From contig OX235270.1 of NCBI GenBank assembly GCA_944472135.2, positions 144,475,632 through 144,539,631 of the forward strand: a DNA stretch of 64,000 nucleotides, in the 5' to 3' direction. The translations under genes were made by a program, and so were the position numbers. The stretch is from Trichobilharzia regenti. Taxonomy: Eukaryota; Platyhelminthes; Trematoda; Strigeidida; Schistosomatidae. The notes below the pieces were generated by a model. That model was not told the origin of the DNA. It was given only the letters and a program-made list of their open reading frames with translations, and searched no databases. Below are positions 1 through 12,068 of the stretch, in pieces. Position 1 is the stretch's first letter. Each line of letters starts with the position of its first letter.

Positions 1-407
1 ATTATTTTGTAATTGGCGCTAAACGAGGAGGCGTGTGCAAACGATTTAGCTAATAACGCATCAGTTTCCTTTGTTGCGCTTGGTGCTCGACAAACACAAC
101 CTGTGAGAAGTTTGTACTTATCTCCATGTAAGACAACCCAGAGTGAGTCAGGTACCTCGTTCAGCATTTCATCTTCCACCTTACTGACTACAAATGAGTT
201 ATGTATATATATGAGACATCCTCCATCACGCTTGCAATCTCTGTTTGCACGGTGTACAGTGTAATCATCTATACCTATATGCACATCAAGTACAGAAGAT
301 GAGCACCATGATTCAGTAATCAGAGCTACAGTAGGCTTGGCGATTAATAATAATGTCCTTAGTTCAGATATCTTATTGATTAAGGAGCGTGCATTAATTA
401 GCAACAT
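1..407 (-). pseudogene. CR1-like non-LTR retrotransposon ORF2, endonuclease N-terminal fragment
   Basis: Read on the minus strand from an ATG at 407-405, this frame stays open to the window edge (about 135 codons). It starts MLLINARSLINK, the usual opening of a CR1/jockey apurinic-like endonuclease. The catalytic-Glu block follows as TESW, then DGGCLIY and a TGCVCRAP strand. The domain nicks genomic DNA to prime reverse transcription. Only its first half is inside the window. The non-LTR element at 495-3048 lies just upstream and probably separates this fragment from its own ORF1. Confident as an endonuclease; the exact subfamily is not determined. Confidence 0.82.
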
Positions 408-494
408 TGTGAATAAGTCACGGGATACTCCAAACTGGCCTTAAATGTCACCATGACCTAAATATATTTGTGCGTCAGCGCCACAAAATTTTTA

Positions 495-3048
495 TTAATA
501 ATAATTTCTTTATTCCAAAAACAGTACTCATGATACAGCAAGGAATTTTCAGCATTTCAGTACAATATTGCATCTAATTTACTCAAAAACGACAAAAAAA
601 TTAAAAATACACAATACATAATAGTAATAAAACGATTGTTGTAGCAGCTACGTAGCAAAATACTGTGTGCCATACGGAGAAAAATATGTATAAAGTACAA
701 AATTGTAGTAATAATAGTAATACCAACTAATATAAAATAGCAGAGTAACGATTTAAACGATAGAAAGTGTGACACCATAAAATACAGAAAGATGAACGAT
801 AAAAGGGTCGATTCACTGTGCTAATTACATAGTAACTTGTAAGTTTCACGTCTAACAGAGTCTTCGTCACATAAAGTACGCGCTAAATAGGGTATTGTAG
901 AATTTCTATACTTAGTAGTACGAGCATATATCTTTTTATATTGACTTCTCGTCCTACCTGATGAGATACAAGGGGACAGGTGTGAATAAAGGGGGTGCAG
1001 AGGGTCTGACAATATAGCCTTTGCCCATTTCGTACAGGAATTTATATGCCTCTCGACTATAGTATTAGCGAGCTCATGCAGTGGCAGACCACAAGCTCTA
1101 CTCACAGCATTTAATACTCTTCGTAATATGATATAATCTTTTTTGAGAAGCCCAGGAAAGATTAATGGAGAGCAATAGAGTACAATAGGTAAAATACAGG
1201 AGTTTAAAAATTGCAAAACTAAAGGTTGGTTGATACCTGATTGTCTTAACTTTTTAATGTAGAAGGTAAGACGAAACATTTTCTTAGAGATAGATAGTCC
1301 AAGGTATTTAATACTTGATTTGGTTTCAATTTCCGTGCCATCTATGCTACAGGGATCATGAGAGTTAACTAGTTCAAGTAAGTCACGTCGATGCTTGAAA
1401 GTAAAGTCAAGCACCTGACATTTGGAAGGATTTAATATAAGACCATTTGACTTGGACCAGTTGTTGATGTCCAACAGAAAGCTATTAAGTTTGGAGCTGT
1501 CAGACTCGGAAGTGATAGGCAGTGATACAGTCAGATCATCTGCATATTTGACAAAGTTAGTTTCGTTTGAATGAGGTAGGTCATGTAGGAAGAAAGAAAA
1601 AAGAAAAGGAGAGAGGACAGCACCTTGTGGAACACCGGATTTTGTAAGCGAGGTAGAAGAAGATTTGCCGTTATATACAGTATACTGCATTCTATCAGAA
1701 AAATAGGAATGCAACCAACTCTTAGCCCAGGATCCTGTTTGTGTCAACGATAGCTTATTTAACGAAAGGCCCCTAGGTACAGAGTCAAAAGCAGATGTGT
1801 AGTCTAAGAAAGCACTACGAACATATTTAGCACCTTTGTCTAAACAAGAGACAACATTGTGATATAAGACAACCGCAGCATCCAAGGTACTTCTACCATG
1901 TTTGTATGCAAATTGTTTAGGATCATTAAAAGGTTTCAAAGCGGGTTCAAGACGAAGTAAAAGTAATTTTTCCATCAATTTTAAAAAGGGGGAAGTAATT
2001 GCAATAGGCCGAAATTTAATATCAGAACCAGAAGATGGTTTTGGTATAGGGATAATTTTAATGTTTTTCCATGCAAAAGGTAGAACGTTACCGGAAAAAG
2101 AAGCATTAAAAATGTTAGTAAGAGGATAACACAAAATATCAGCACAATTCCTGAGGACAATGGCAGGTATGCCGTCAGGACCAAGGCTTTGAGAAGGCTT
2201 AAGAGACCGGAGACATTTAAGCACATCAAGGGTATTAAAACCACTAAAGTTATTGTCAATATGATTTGTATCATTTGGAAGGGTATCAACAGAAGAGCGT
2301 ATGAAAGATTTATTAAGAGTGTCAACATTAAGAGATGGAACAGAAATACATCGCTTACCGTTAGTAATTTCTTTGAAAAGTTTCCATAAATTAGAAGGGG
2401 TTTTACATGACAAAAATCTTTGATTATATAAAACACTTAGTCTTTTTATTTCCAGTTTTATCAGCATGTTTAACTTTTTTACACCAGGCTTATCATTAGT
2501 TTTGAACAACAGTTCTTTATTTCTACGTAGCTTTTTGAGATATGGCGAAGATAAGCGATCAAATCGAATGAATAATGTTTCTTTAGGACAACATATTTCG
2601 AAACAGAATTTAAGATAATCGGTAGTGTTTGTGATTGTTTCATCTAATGTTTGTTCTGTAAATAAGTCCCAGTTAGTGTCTTTCAACATGCATCTGAGCT
2701 TGTCTAGGTTGTCTTTTGAGTAGCATCTCCGTTGAACTTTACTGTAGAGGTGAGAGAGGACACCTTTGTGTGATTTGGAATATATTTTAGGCAGTACACG
2801 TATGATGCAGTGGTCAGAGTTAAGTAGAGGAGCACGTTTGCGAGTTTCATATATGCCAGCATCATTAATGAATACTAGGTCCAGTGTTTTACCAAGACGG
2901 GTGGCAAAGTTGACAATATTGTCATGACCAAGTGATATAAGGAAAGAGCGATCGATTCCGTTGAAGTCGCCAGTTACTATTGATAAAGATACCCCTATAC
3001 CAACTGTAAAGATGCTTTTTAACCTAATCTGTTCACTTGTGTTTTATG
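495..3048 (-). mobile_element. 5'-truncated non-LTR retrotransposon with a different RT lineage
   Basis: The element runs right to left. It has partial endonuclease, complete RT and a 3' UTR ending near 495 in an AT-rich tail, TTATTATTAATAAAA on the minus strand. Its 5' part ends where the gypsy LTR begins at 3049, so the start of the endonuclease is missing. About 320 bp of 3' UTR (495-820) hold no gene. Its RT differs clearly from the CR1 copies elsewhere in the window. Confidence 0.75.
821..3048 (-). CDS. Non-LTR retrotransposon EN-RT polyprotein, 5' partial
   Basis: One uninterrupted minus-strand frame runs from the gypsy junction to a stop at 821, longer than the 622-residue stretch that starts at the internal Met at 2689. 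Upstream of that Met the endonuclease core is readable: VTGDFNG, LGKTLDLVF and SDHCII, the Asp/Asn and terminal Ser-Asp-His motifs. The RT follows with KFRPIAITS, FLDYTSAFDSVP (first catalytic Asp), GVPQGAVLSPFLF and VKYADDLTVS (YADD). A C-terminal thumb-like region ends ETYKLLCN. The protein performs target-primed reverse transcription. The open frame suggests modest age. A jockey/CR1-superfamily element is likely; a finer clade would need a tree. Confidence 0.8.
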
Positions 3049-3533
3049 TGTACACAAACCGATTTTATATGTACTTCGAAAACATTTGTCAATCTACTGT
3101 TTAAAATTACCCTGACACAATTTTAAAATTTGACTACTGCTATAATGCATAATGGAATAAAAAGCACCATAATGCCACTTAATAAGTTTCTTTTCTTCTT
3201 TTTCAGAAAAAACGCTGACGTGGCCTTACTGGAACAGGGGAAAGACCATTTATCCAGACTTCTTATAAACGATGATAATTAGCCTGTTGCCCGGTTAACT
3301 TAATCCTGGATGGTTTGAAATAAACGCCTCTTCCTCGCCTTCTTTGTCTTCTTTTTCCCTTGGTTGTGGCTGTGGTCCGTATGTGTTACAGATACACGAT
3401 CGTACTCTTCGCAAGTACCTTTTGGTTTCATGTTGTAGGCGTTGAGTAAACACAACGTCTATGCACATTATTAAAAGTGAAGAAGTGCTAGAATATACGT
3501 GTAGGCGAGTTTAGTCAAATAACGCACGCAACA
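3049..3533 (+). repeat. 5' LTR of Ty3/gypsy copy A (empty-site allele)
   Basis: This 485-bp LTR starts TGTACACAAACC and ends ACGCACGCAACA. Both ends are fixed by comparison with gypsy copy B, where similarity begins at the same TG despite a different flank. Copy B has exactly 485 bp once the BEL-like insertion and one target duplication are removed. The sequence around GACGTGGCCTTACTGG (about 3218-3233) is the uninterrupted form of the site that is occupied in copy B. Confidence 0.85.
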
Positions 3534-3536
3534 AAT

Positions 3537-3550
3537 TGGTGAGCCTGACG
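3537..3550 (+). promoter_or_regulatory. Primer-binding site of gypsy A
   Basis: TGGTGAGCCTGACG lies three bases after the CA end of the LTR. It begins with TGG, the complement of a tRNA CCA end, in the usual Ty3/gypsy position. The same block follows the LTR of copy B, and a close variant (TGGTGAGCCCGACA) follows the LTR at 35264-36067. The tRNA identity was not determined. Confidence 0.7.
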
Positions 3551-3785
3551 ATAACTTGTTGACCCCGACGCATCATTACACTTGCTGGATTAATAAAACT
3601 CTAACTTTATCGGATCCATATATATTATAGTCATTTCGAACCCATTCTTGTGCTTTCTTATCACACATTCTGCAGTAACCTGTGGTAAGCATCTGCATTA
3701 CATGCTTTCTGTTTTGCCATATTCTTAGTGTGCATAATGTTTGCTATTTTGTTACTCTTAGACCATTTTTCTACGAATTGAAACA

Positions 3786-6700
3786 TGTCTTCCAATACCT
3801 CTAATAACTTAGACCTGGGATCTGTTAGTACTAATTCTCTTACTGTACCAGTTTTTAAGCCCAGATACCCCTATCTTTGGTTGGCACGAACGGAGCATTA
3901 TCTCACTACCAACAAGCTCACGTAACAGACGGCTAAATTCGGCATTTTGAGTACAGTAGTACCAGACGAAGTCGCCGAGCAGGTATGACAATACATAGTT
4001 CAACGCAGCACAGAAGTGCCTTACAGTAAGTTGAAGGATGAGGTACTTTGATGCACTTCGCTTCCAGATAGGCAAGGACTCGATCGTTTGTTAAGCAATT
4101 CAGAGCTAGGTGATAAAACCTCATCGCAACTCATGAGGGATATGCAAAGCCTAGTAGCAGGAAGAGAAATCGATAAACGTCTCTTTTACCAAATCTGGCT
4201 GCGAAGGCTGTGAATATCCAGCAAGTTCTTGCTTTCGGAGACGACGATATTGACACAGAAAAGCTGGCCAAATCGCGGCGCATGTGAGAGGTCAACATCT
4301 CAATCTGTTGCTTCCACTATCAGAATACCAGACACTTACGACAGGATACAGACTCTAGAACACAAATCCGACACCTTACTGAGTCGTTTGGCAGCACTGA
4401 CCACGCGCACACGACCAAGCCGTCCTAGAAGCTCGTCTCGTCGACATCGTTCTCGGTCACCTAGCACATCACGACATCGCGATAATATTTGCTGGTACCA
4501 CCATAGTTACGGAAGCAATGCACGACGGTGTCGTTCACCTTGCAACTTTCACGCTAAACCAAAAGATATATCGTCATGTATGAAAACTTCTATTGTCGAA
4601 AATCTATGATCTAGCAGTCGTTTGTTTTATGTAACAGATAGAAATACCGGTACTACATTCTTAGTCAAAACATGAGCAGAGGTTAGTGTTCTCCCTCCGT
4701 CCACGCAGGAACGTCAACATCCTGACCTAGCATTTACGCTCCAAGCCGTTAACAGGTCTAATATTGTTTCATATGGAAGTAAACGAATAACTTTGAACTT
4801 TGGTCTGCTGAATACATGCACTTGGTCTTTAATCATTGCAGACGTTCCATCCCCAATCCTCGGTATCGATTTTCTACAGCACCACGAACTGCTAGTTGAT
4901 CCGGTGAGCAGTAAGTTAATGGACTCACTCAATAAAACGTTCATCGCTGGCACGATTAGCCGTGCATCATCGTTGAACTTAATGGTCACACGCACACCAG
5001 CATCTTCATATACCGACTTGGCAAATCAGTTTCCTGACCTTCCACAACAGACCACAAAGCCCTAACGAAAGCCTTATCAGCAAAACAGGATAATTACTCT
5101 CCACGCGAACTACGACATCTCGAGTTTATATCTCATTTTACCTCCGATCTGCGACATGTAAAGGGTAAAAATAATGAAGTGGCAGACGCTTTATCACGCA
5201 TGCACATTGACAACATTTTATGCCCAGACATCGACTACGAACATCTCTCAAACTTACAACGAGATGACGCCGAACTCAAAAAGATCATGTCTTACATAGG
5301 CAATTCCTTTTAGCACGACAAAAATTATCTGCAACACCTCTACGGGTAAACTTCGACCGTCCGTTCCAACAGCTATGAGACATACAGTATTCGAGAAGTT
5401 ACAGAACTTGTCACATTCTGGTGCGTGCGCTGCTATCAAACTACTAAGAGAAAGATTTATCTGGCCAAACATTAACAGCGATGTTAAGAAGTGGACACGA
5501 AATTGCTTGTCCTGCCAAAGAGTCAAAATCAACCGGCACGCCAATGCACCGCTTGGTCGCTTCACTAACCCCGACTCTAGATTTGACCACGTACATGTAG
5601 CCATAGTTGGTCCACTGCCTCCTTCCAATTGTTTCAACTATATTCTAACTTGCATTGACAGATTTGCTCGTTCCATTAATCGATGTCTCCGCTGAAACGG
5701 TAGCTAAAGCTTTGGTCGAAAACTGGATGGCCAACTTTGGTGCTCCATGAATTATCATTACAGACAGAGGTCCCCAGTTTGAAAGCCGACTTTTTGACCA
5801 GCTGACTGAATTACTAGGCATTAAACGAATACGAACGACAGCGTATCATCCTAGTTCCAACGGTATGGTTGAACGACTTCATCGACGACTCAAAGCTGCG
5901 CTCGCCACTTCTTTGACTCAAAACGACTGGTCAACCAAACTTCCACTGGTACTACTTGGTATACGAGCTGCTATAAAAAAATATATTGGCTGCTGCATTC
6001 CCAAACTAGTATATGGAACAAATTACGATTACCAGGAGAATTTTTCACCCCAGGTAACCAAGTTCCACACGATATGACGGGTTACGTGCACCAGCTAAAA
6101 CAGCACATGAAAGAGCTGAAGATATCACTCCCACGTCAGCAGGAACGACCGTCAGACATCCCGTCACAACTGGCAGATTGCACTTACGTCTTCTTCAGGA
6201 GAGAAGGTGTACAACGACCACTTCAACCCGCTTATGATGGCCCATTCAAAGTTCTAAACAGAAATGCTAAAGTTATCACGATAGAACGACTGAATAAAGC
6301 AGAAGCCATCATAATAATAATAATAATAATAATAGTATATTCTCATTTTCTACTTGAGAGACGCCAGTTTACAGGCATCATCAATATGATAAATTACATA
6401 TACGATTAGCAATCATAATTAATAATGTCTTAATAAAATACACATTTTTTCCTACTTGTGTAGGACACACCAAATATACAGGCATGGGTAAGCATTATTT
6501 AAATTTCATAAATTCGGCTTATGGTTAAGTTACATGGTTGCTGACGTTTTTATCTTAGGTCTGTGGGAACAATATGATAACCAGTCATTCAATGGAGCAC
6601 GTCATGAAATATAGGAATATTAACTTCGCATTAACAAAAAACCCAAGTTTTGGATGGATTAAAAATACTTGGAAAAAATAAAGCTTGAAGTAATTCCTCA

Positions 6701-7132
6701 ATATAACTTGGGTGTGTACAAATCCGAATCTTATTTTTGATTTCATTTATATCCAAATTGGGTAATAAGGAAGCTATTTTACAGATACGATCAGTTATGT
6801 TATAAGCTACAATCGTGACGTTGTATTACAAATAGATACTTTTCCATTGGTATAAGAGTATATTCCACAACTGTAATCCAGGTTGCGTCGTGGAGAAAGT
6901 TAATTCGTTATCAACAGAGTCAACCCAGCGTTCATTGACGATTTCGAAGTCAACAATAAAGAACAGCTGAACGACGTGCCAAAACCTACATCTACGCAAG
7001 CTTCAACGTCGCCAGAGAAACCTGCGAAAACAACACGATCTGGTAGGCGAGTCCATTGGCCTAAACGTTACGTGCAAGTCATCAAAATACCACTTAGCGC
7101 GAATTTTGATTTTTATTATCTTAATTCGTGAT
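3786..7132 (+). pseudogene. Ty3/gypsy copy A gag-pol remnant
   Basis: Gag starts MSSNTSNNLDLG at 3786 and has early stops (after TTNKLT and after VAEQV). Gag-like blocks follow: SKLKDEVL, then ELGDKTSSQLMRDMQ. An Arg/Ser-rich stretch leads to a knuckle CWYHHSYGSNARRC. The protease signature, normally DTGA, reads KT-stop-A near 4670, so it is dead. Downstream protease strands (SPILGIDFLQHHELLVD) are kept, then the frame jumps at about 5050 straight to RNase H (TDHKAL, ELRHLEFISHFTSDLRHVKGKNNEVADALSR): the RT is deleted. Integrase follows with zinc-finger [16 protein letters not shown] and [13 protein letters not shown], in several frames. The tail, KTTRSGRRVHWPKRYV, ends at about 7132 after an inserted CR1 end. 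No 3' LTR is visible. Confidence 0.85.
6307..6868 (-). mobile_element. CR1-type 3' end inserted in gypsy A integrase
   Basis: The insert starts with (ATA)n on the plus strand. It then shares GAGACGCCAGTTTACAGG and the following bases with the 3' UTR of the complete CR1 at 11178-16716, so it is a 5'-truncated minus-strand copy of about 560 bp. It splits the gypsy integrase tail: ERLNKAEA lies before it and NRVNPAFIDDF after. The right boundary is approximate, and no clean target duplication was identified. Confidence 0.65.
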
Positions 7133-7216
7133 TGTCATTTGACTACTGATTTAACTGATTATTTATTTTCGTATTGGTGCATTGAAGTTTCTGTAGCGGT
7201 TTGGTTGAGTACTTTT

Positions 7217-7284
7217 CACATGGATACAGGTGAAAAGTACAGCAAAAGACAGAAGCAAGTGGAGGCGTGTAGCTGAAGCCCTAT
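7217..7284 (+). mobile_element. RTE 3'-end scrap
   Basis: A short stretch reading GTGGAGGCGTGTAGCTGAAG followed by CCCTATG matches the end of the RTE tail at 33471-33610 (minus strand there). It sits between the gypsy A tail and a CR1 ORF1 fragment. Too short for coding content. Confidence 0.5.
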
Positions 7285-7956
7285 GTCTTTTGCATTTACA
7301 TGTAACACTAGCCATGCCGCAACAAATCAGGATTGTGTGTCTTACAGTCTTCAGAGGCAGAGAATCTGGGACGTTGTAAACTACAGCCTGGTGAGAAGAG
7401 GTTATACGCTTCATCACCCCGCAGCTAAGCAGTCAATCACATTTTCAGCTTTATTCAGTTGTCTGGAGACATTTTCGGATGCTTTTTTAACAGACAGACT
7501 ATTGGTTCTAAATCCGAAAGCTTGTTTTGAGTTACATCCAGTAAACACTTAACCTGGCCAATATCAGGATGGCTCTCCGTGATATTTGAGATTGGCAGTG
7601 ACATGCTATCAAACTGACCTAATTTTTCCTGAAGTTCACTTACTTGCCTCTGGATATCTTTCAAAAGGAGGTTTAATTTACAGAACTCAGAGTTCTCTAA
7701 CAGAACATCTTTCACGTGTATCACAGGAGTAAGATCTGCACTCAAACCATTTTGAGAGCTAGTAGTTGATACTGTATTACACGGCAGTAATGCACTTATA
7801 ACCGAATTTGAGCCACTATCTAAAACAATTGTGTTTCTACCATCACGATTTTTTAGAGATTTGGAACATAATTTCAAGGATTAAACGATAATAGGCAGTA
7901 AATCAATTTCAGAGCAAGCACGTGCGAAAATGTCACCAATTTGGTACGTACTGCCA
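7285..7956 (-). pseudogene. CR1-A 5' end with ORF1 N-terminus, 3' truncated
   Basis: The minus strand begins at the conserved CR1 5' terminus (CTGGCAGTACG here) and carries ORF1 from 7877. The coiled-coil-type N-terminus includes CKLNLLLKDIQRQVSELQEKL. The frame breaks near 7455, and the start of the RNA-binding domain (VVYNVPDSLP) is readable before the copy stops at 7285. It belongs to the same subfamily as the copies at 26343-27889 and 33810-35263. Retaining the 5' end while losing the 3' end is opposite to the usual non-LTR truncation. Confidence 0.75.
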
Positions 7957-10425
7957 GTGAATACTTATCTGAAGTTGAATTCAGAGAGTACGTCAGATGA
8001 TTGTGATCAGTAAAAATTATGAATTCCCGACCTCCCACTGAATGTCAAAAATGACGTATAGCACAGTACATAGCCAGAAGTTCTCTGCTGAATTTGCTGT
8101 ACTTCGTTTCTGCTAATTGCAGGCGCCTCGAGAAAAAGGCAAGTGATTGCCACCATTTGTTAACTAGTTGTTGTATAACTGCGCCGATTGTAGTGTCTGG
8201 TGCATCAATCGAGATACTTAACGGTGCCGTTGGATCCTGATACATCAGAAGTGTGGCTTTTTTAACCTGAATGAAAGGGTTCTGAGCAGACGCGTCGAGT
8301 TCGATGGACTTGTTATTCCCTCGAAGGAGGTTTGTCAATGGCTGAATCAGAGAGGCACAGTTGGGAAAAAGCCGTCGGTATTAACTAACCAAGCTGTTAA
8401 TAGTGCGGAGACTTTTCATTGTCTGTGGCTCTGGACAGTTCAGTATAGCCTCGACTTTAGCAGCCAGTGGGCGAATACACTTGTAGTCAATGGTGTGGCC
8501 CAGAAAGTCGAATGAGTCAACGCCTATCTGACACTTTTGAATATTGGTGGTAACATCATGTTAGCGTAACCTTTCAAATGCCAAGTCCAAGTGTCTAAGG
8601 TGAGTTTCCTTATCTGGACTGGCAATGAGGCAGTCGTCTAAGTATGCGTACACAAAGTCGAGACCGCGAAATACTTCATCGATGAAGCGTTGGAATGTTT
8701 GGGCTGCATTCCGGAGACCAAATGGCATACGTAGAAATTCAAAAAGTCCGAAAGGCGTAATGATATCCGTTTTCGGAATGTCTTCTGATGCTACCAGGAT
8801 TTGCTTATATGCTGTAACCATATCGATTTTAGTGAATATAGCTGCGCCAGATAATGTTGGCGTCAAGTCGTGTATTTGTGGCAATGGGTAGCAATCAGGG
8901 TTTGTTTTGGCGTTCACTCGCCGGTAATCACCGGTGGGTCGCCAATCGTTGCTATCCTTTTTGGGTAGCATATGAAGTGAGGATGCCCATGGGCTATTCG
9001 AAAGCTGAATGATGCTAGGAATAAGCATGCGGTCGAACTCATTCCTAATGATTCTCAGTTTGTCAGGAGCAAGTGATCGTGCTTTAGATGTCACGGGTTG
9101 TCCTGACTTTACGATGTGATGCATAACATTGCTGGTTATGGACGGTAGATCGTTAGACGGGCAATTCAGTTCCGGGTTTTTGTCAACAATCCGTTGGAAC
9201 GTTGGATCAAAGATTGCCTTCTTCCTAACGAGTGACGAGCTGGAACCTACGTAGGGAATGCCTCTGATAGACAGTCTCGTAGTATTGTCAATCAGTCGTT
9301 TTCGACCAACGTCTACGAGCAAATCATGATGACTGAGTGGGTCCGTGCCAATGATGGGCATTGTGACGTCAGCGAGAAGGAAAATCCACCGAATAGGTTT
9401 GCGTAAACCTACGCTCAGACGCTAACTTCGGCGCCTGTGTCGGCTAAATATCGAGTCTGGCTGATTACATCATGGATGTAAAATAGGTGGCTAGTGCCGG
9501 CGGGATAGTTTCTCACAGGCTTTGAGACATTTCCAAAGGTTCAAGGTTTACGGCAACATTTCGCTGCTTGGCCATGGGTGTTGTGGTACTAGCACCAGTC
9601 AGGGTTTTTTAGTGAACTTGGCTTGGATTAAGATCGACCACATGGGTTTCGCCGTTGAAGGGAGTTTGGACGACGGTAGGAGTATTGGTAAGGCATGTTT
9701 GGCCTAAGCATCTGTTGGATGGAGTTGCACAGCTCTACCACTGCAGTTTCCTAATTCGAAGTCTGTTTGGCCACCGAGCATATTTCAGGAACTGACCGTT
9801 TAGTTATTTCTAGAATTTTATCCGCAGAAATAGCTAAGTCATCCTTAAGAACACCCTAAAGTGTCACAGTTACAGTCTGCACGAACTGTGGCAGCTTGGA
9901 TAAGAAGAGTTCTCCAAAAGTCCTTCATCGAACTGACTTTGGCCAATAACCTCTCCCATTCTTGTTAGCATGCTCACGACTGACTGATCCCCTAACTCGA
10001 TGTTACGAAATAATTCGTCCAGACGTTGTTGATCCGTGAGAACGTTTCTCTTGAGGAGGGATGCTTTGAGCAACTCGTATGAGTTACCTAGCTCGGGACT
10101 CGACATCTACACAGTTACTCACTTGCTGAATTCCCGCGGTAGGGCGTGAATAACCACGAGAAACTGTGAACGTTGATCAGTTATCCCATGCTCACAAATT
10201 CAGACTCAGCTATCTGTAACCACACTTCAGCATTATCTGGCCAATATGGTACGGGCTGAATGGTTTTGTCAGTTTAGCGGATAAGAATGACCATGGGACT
10301 AGCATCACTCATGATGAAACGCATACCGATTACAAAATAGTACAAGAACAAATGCAAAAGGAAGAAACTTACCGGGTTTATCTGAGTATTTATCGAAGAT
10401 GAAGTTCGCGGTTGGGATCACCAGT
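7957..10425 (-). pseudogene. Ty3/gypsy copy D gag-pol remnant
   Basis: Minus strand, in order from the right: a primer-site-like TGGTGATCCCAACCGCG near 10420-10404; gag pieces (YWPDNAEVWLQIAESEF, then NSYELLKASLLKRN, SVVSMLTRMGEVIG); protease LADTGAEVSV with an intact DTGA followed by a stop (about 9430). RT follows in an open 266-codon frame (8561-9361) with WRPTGDYRRVNAKT, TKIDMVTAYKQI and YAYLDDCLIAS (YLDD). RNase H is in 8045-8338 and below (LSISIDAPDTTIGAV, FFSRRLQLAETKYSKFSREL, then FTDHNHLTYSL). Integrase is absent; the copy stops at the CR1 5' end at 7957. Gag and protease are broken. Only the RT block looks well kept. Confidence 0.83.
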
Positions 10426-10818
10426 TTAGAGGTTGACGGTATTGACGTTCGTGATTTGTAGGCAATATACTAACGCAGGATCTTATACCAACAACTTCTA
10501 TAGTATTCGTTTCTCGCGGACCAAAGACAAAGCAAAACAACGGGATTGGTTGTCCGAATTACGAGATATATTTCGGACCAAATCGTGGACTGAAGCGGAA
10601 GCTAAGCTGGCTAGTGATCGTGCACTAAAGTGACACGACGGAGTACCATTTGGCGAGGATGCTTGACCGGAAGCCTTCAGCTAAACAAGTCGAGTTAAAC
10701 ACTAAGGGTCAGCATCCAATGTTCACTGATGATTGTTATGGTCAATAATTCTGGGGAGTTATTTACCTCTACACTATCTTACTAGCAGAAGTTAGCAATT
10801 CTCTGTAAAAAGAGATGG
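10426..10818. other. Unassigned stretch, possibly gypsy D 5' LTR remnant
   Basis: It lies directly beyond the primer-site-like block of gypsy D, where a 5' LTR is expected. I could not find a second copy in the window to confirm this. A 66-codon frame (10433-10633) is present but resembles nothing I recognise. Confidence 0.3.
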
Positions 10819-11177
10819 TGTCGGTGAAGTCACATAAAGTGTCAATGTCCAGCTCTTGCTATGCTGGACCTCACACTATCCCTCGAAGACTTTCAGAAGC
10901 GCTTTGTATTAACCAACGAGAAAACCAAAACACGGATTGGTGACTCAAGAATTCTTTATTCTTACGCCAACATATGACCAACGATAATGTCATTACAGAA
11001 GAAGGTCTAAGAACAAATGTTATAACAATAAATCACGATATTACTTCTGATAGTTTCTAATCTTTCTTCTGAACAGCGATGAGACGATGACTGTCGGATT
11101 GATGACCTGTGAAAATTATGGGGAAGTTGGGTTTGAGCAAACAACCTGAAGTGATCGTTCAATCTTCAACTCCATTT
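10819..11177 (-). repeat. Solo LTR, diverged member of the BEL-like family
   Basis: Starting TGTCGG and ending CTTCAACTCCATTTA, this 359-bp block aligns along its length with the LTRs at 20972, 25466, 28068 and 31676. It shares the motifs CAGCTCTTGCTATGCTGG, CGATGAGACGATGACTGTC and GATCGTTCAATCTTCAACT. It is clearly older than those. No internal region adjoins it, so it is a solo LTR. Confidence 0.75.
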
Positions 11178-12068
11178 ATAAAATAAATAAATCAATAAAT
11201 TTATTCTCATGATGCAGTACATGAGGGACGCCAGTTTACAGGCATCATCAAATTGTTACAGAAATAGGACCATATTATTCAGTCACAATTTACAGTCGAT
11301 AGCAAAATATGTTTAACATGTACACTGGAGATTATACATACACTTGATAAATGTTAATCCGAATAGTATAAAACATCCTTTTCACTTATGTACAATCATT
11401 TCTGTGCATAGTTGGAAAAATCCGCTAGATTGTCAGTGAGTGCAACACATCAGGAAATACAGAAGTATTGTCTTCGCATTAACAAAAAAACCAGGTCTTT
11501 GGTGGATGGGTTATAAGTGCCTGGGAAAAAAATAAAGCTTGAAGTCAATTTTCATACATACTTTGTTGTGTGCAGAATCCTTGAATTATAGTTCATTGAT
11601 GTGTTATTTTGAAATCAGTGATATGTTTATCTCATTTGATGTGCAATGTCATTGTTGGGAGTAAAATACATAAGCTTTAGACGCATTAATTAATGGATTT
11701 CTACTGCTTGTGGGTATTTACTTCTCGTGAGGAAGGTTTTTGAATTTTAGTTGTTCCGACAGGAGTTGTGGATATTGACTGCTCAGCAACATTACGGATA
11801 TAAGTTCATCACATTATCTCAGGAATGTTGGGTTGTAGTTGGTGAGGTATATATGATGTCCGACGAGCGTACATCTGTCCATGTGATGTTGTGGTGAGTT
11901 ATAATCTTTTTCATGTTGTCGGTTTATGTCCATTTTATTCCACTTATTGTGTTGGGTAGAAGTTTTACAAACGAAACTTCTTGTCTGTTTGAGGGTAAGT
12001 ATCTTAATCGTTAATGTTTTATCTAAAATTATAAATATAGGCAAAAACAACAGGTGTAGTATTTGAAC

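Noticed and set aside
3809..4124. Minus-strand frames of 88 and 63 codons, repeated at 32623-32938
   Set aside because: They are identical in both places only because they lie opposite the duplicated gypsy gag; they are shadows.
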